A DNA stretch of 64,000 nt. Source: Homoserinimonas aerilata (GTDB taxonomy: Bacteria; Actinomycetota; Actinomycetes; Actinomycetales; Microbacteriaceae). Each line of letters opens with the position of its first letter. The stretch's first letter is position 1. Shown here piece by piece: positions 62,897 to 64,000 of the stretch. Where the stretch lies: positions 1 to 64,000 of the forward strand of contig NZ_VFOM01000001.1 of the NCBI RefSeq assembly GCF_006716125.1, read 5' to 3'. Below the pieces are notes generated by a model, which saw only the letters and a program-made list of their open reading frames with translations, made no database searches and was not told the origin of the DNA. The translations under genes were made by a program, and so were the position numbers.

Positions 62897-63832
62897 ATGC
62901 GCGCACCCACCGGAGAACAGCATGTCCTGTCGAGAGCGTCTGGATCACACCAGACACGGGCAATCATAACGGAGGTGGCGGCGTCGCTCCGGGAGCTCGT
63001 GATTGATGGCACGGCGGTGACGCAGCCGTATCCGGAGTCGAGTCGGCCGCCGTTCGGCGACGGCATCGTGCTCGTCCCCTGGCCGAACCGGGTGGAGGAT
63101 GGGCGCTGGCTGCTCGACGGCGAGGTGCAGCAGCTTGACGTGACCGAGCCTGACCGCAACAGCGCCATCCACGGCCTGCTGCGCAACGCGCCGTACACGG
63201 TCGCGGAGCGCTCCGACGACGCGGTCACGCTGGCGGCGACGGTGTTCCCGCAGCACGGTTACCCGTTCCTGCTCGACACGACGGTGCGCTACGAGCTGCT
63301 CGCGGACGGGCTGCGGGTCACCCACACGGTGACCAATCATTCGGATGCTGCGGCGCCTGTCGCGCTGGGCGTGCATCCGTTCTTCCGCATTGGCGAGGTG
63401 CCGACGGATGACCTGGTGCTGACCCTGTCGGCGTCGAGCCGTTTCGAGACGGATGCGAGGCTGAACCCGGTCGGCGAACTCGCGACGGCGGGCACCCGCT
63501 TCGATCTGTCGGAGGGCGTGCCGGTGCGCGAGCTGCAGCTCGATGACGCCTTCGGTGGCCTGACTCCGGATGCTGACGGCACCTTCTCCTGCTCGCTCAC
63601 CGCGACCGACGGTCGCAGCCTGCGCGTCTGGCAGGAGTCGGACTGGCGCTGGGTGCAGGTATTCACGACGCGCGAGTTCCCGACGGATGGCGGGCCGGCG
63701 ACGGCGATTGCGATTGAGCCGATGACGGCCCCACCGAACGCGTTCAACAGCGGCCTGGGCGTGCGCTGGCTGCAGCCCGGCGAGAGCTGGTCCACCTCAT
63801 GGGGGGTCACCCTTTCGGGCGGTGCCGCGTAA
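62897..63832 (+). CDS. galM: Aldose 1-epimerase family protein (mutarotase)
   Basis: A 311-residue galactose-mutarotase-like protein that interconverts alpha and beta anomers. PPFGDGIVLVPWPNRVEDGR (residues about 51-70) carries the Asn-Arg pair of the family, NSAIHGLLRNAPY (about 91-103) the first His, and ALGVHPFFRIG (about 156-166) the second catalytic His. The N-terminal 20 residues are extra. A TAGGCT -10 box lies 6 bases before the ATG (leaderless). It is divergent from galTK and completes galactose entry. Related YihR-type proteins act on other aldoses, so the gene symbol rests on context. Confidence 0.88.
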   Translation: MRAPTGEQHVLSRASGSHQTRAIITEVAASLRELVIDGTAVTQPYPESSRPPFGDGIVLVPWPNRVEDGRWLLDGEVQQLDVTEPDRNSAIHGLLRNAPYTVAERSDDAVTLAATVFPQHGYPFLLDTTVRYELLADGLRVTHTVTNHSDAAAPVALGVHPFFRIGEVPTDDLVLTLSASSRFETDARLNPVGELATAGTRFDLSEGVPVRELQLDDAFGGLTPDADGTFSCSLTATDGRSLRVWQESDWRWVQVFTTREFPTDGGPATAIAIEPMTAPPNAFNSGLGVRWLQPGESWSTSWGVTLSGGAA

Positions 63833-64000
63833 TGGCGCCCAGCACTTCGGATGCCCCCACGCCGGCGCAGATCAGACGCTGGCGCCGCTACCTGGCTGAC
63901 GAGCGCGCAGAAGCCGCCGTGTACCGCGACCTCGCGGGTCGCCGCAGCGGTGAGGAGCGCGACATCCTGTTGGCGCTCTCCGAGGCGGAGGCACGGCACG
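63832..64000 (+). CDS. VIT1/CCC1-family protein, 3' end missing
   Basis: The start of a gene cut by the window edge (56 residues visible). The protein opens MAPSTSDAPTPAQIRRWRRY then LADERAEAAVYRDLAGRRSG, the ferritin-like (rubrerythrin) N-terminal domain carried by many actinobacterial VIT1/CCC1 iron and manganese transporters; glutamates in DERAE and in SGEERD/LSEAEARH fit the di-iron helix pattern. The ATG shares one base with the galM stop (TAATG). The membrane part would lie beyond the window. Confidence 0.7.
   Translation, partial: MAPSTSDAPTPAQIRRWRRYLADERAEAAVYRDLAGRRSGEERDILLALSEAEARH

Overview
The window is chromosomal DNA from a high-GC Gram-positive actinobacterium, most likely a member of the Microbacteriaceae (Micrococcales). 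Three things point there: strong GC bias at third codon positions, frequent GTG starts with many apparently leaderless genes, and mycothiol-type chemistry (a mycothiol-dependent maleylpyruvate isomerase). The family assignment is an inference from protein flavour and gene order (sucC-sucD-DUF6350-purN-purH), not from a marker gene. I see no phage, insertion sequence, CRISPR array, rRNA or tRNA. Most of the window is metabolic core and accessory catabolism. Both edges cut a gene.

Layout. 1-4.2 kb: 3' part of a FAD/Fe-S oxidoreductase with palindromic repeats inserted in frame, a Bax-inhibitor-like membrane protein, a zinc-ribbon protein and a glycerophosphodiesterase. 4.2-10.6 kb: a divergent acid-sugar (lactone) catabolic cluster with a class II aldolase/decarboxylase, DUF1537 kinase, SAF-domain dehydrogenase-like protein, ACS-type MFS importer, amidohydrolase (probable lactonase) and DeoR regulator. 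10.7-15.4 kb: PcrA/UvrD helicase, RNB ribonuclease and a membrane protein. 15.5-18.8 kb: a compact gentisate ring-cleavage operon (dioxygenase, fumarylpyruvate hydrolase, mycothiol-dependent isomerase, MarR regulator) with a well-formed promoter and operator. 19-25 kb: sucCD, DUF6350, purN, purH. 25.3-30.2 kb: a heterodimeric ABC exporter and a membrane-anchored dimethylargininase-like protein. 30.2-34.3 kb: three paralogous substrate-binding lipoproteins with no transporter genes beside them, interrupted by an alkyltransferase-like protein and a GNAT enzyme. 34.6-41 kb: isocitrate dehydrogenase, L-2-hydroxyglutarate oxidase and a large secreted subtilase. 41.5-51.8 kb: a PLP enzyme, then an N-acetylglucosamine/chitooligosaccharide locus (ROK regulator, sugar-binding lipoprotein, two permeases, GH3 hexosaminidase, ROK kinase, nagB, and nagA on the other strand). 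51.8-57.2 kb: purU, an SDR with divergent TetR regulator, and two MFS transporters. 57.2-60.4 kb: a ZTP riboswitch followed by glyA and folD, then trpF. 60.6-64 kb: galT-galK divergent from galM and the start of a VIT1/CCC1-type gene.

Two genome-wide signals run through the window. Intergenic spaces hold at least four families of long inverted repeats: A, GGTTGAG...CTCGAAACC; B, GCGAGTGGTCA...TGACCACTCGC; C, GTTGTGCGGG...CCCGCACAAC; D, TCGCCGAGA...TCTCGGCGA. One group of family A lies inside a coding region. In addition, about 14 genes carry a TANNNT -10 hexamer exactly 6-7 nt before their start codon, which predicts leaderless transcripts and fixes several starts.

One-carbon metabolism recurs (purN, purH, purU, glyA, folD with a ZTP riboswitch), as does sugar and amino-sugar uptake feeding glycolysis (gal, nag, acid-sugar clusters). 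Aromatic and acid-sugar breakdown would supply pyruvate, fumarate and triose phosphate to the TCA cycle genes present here (sucCD, icd).
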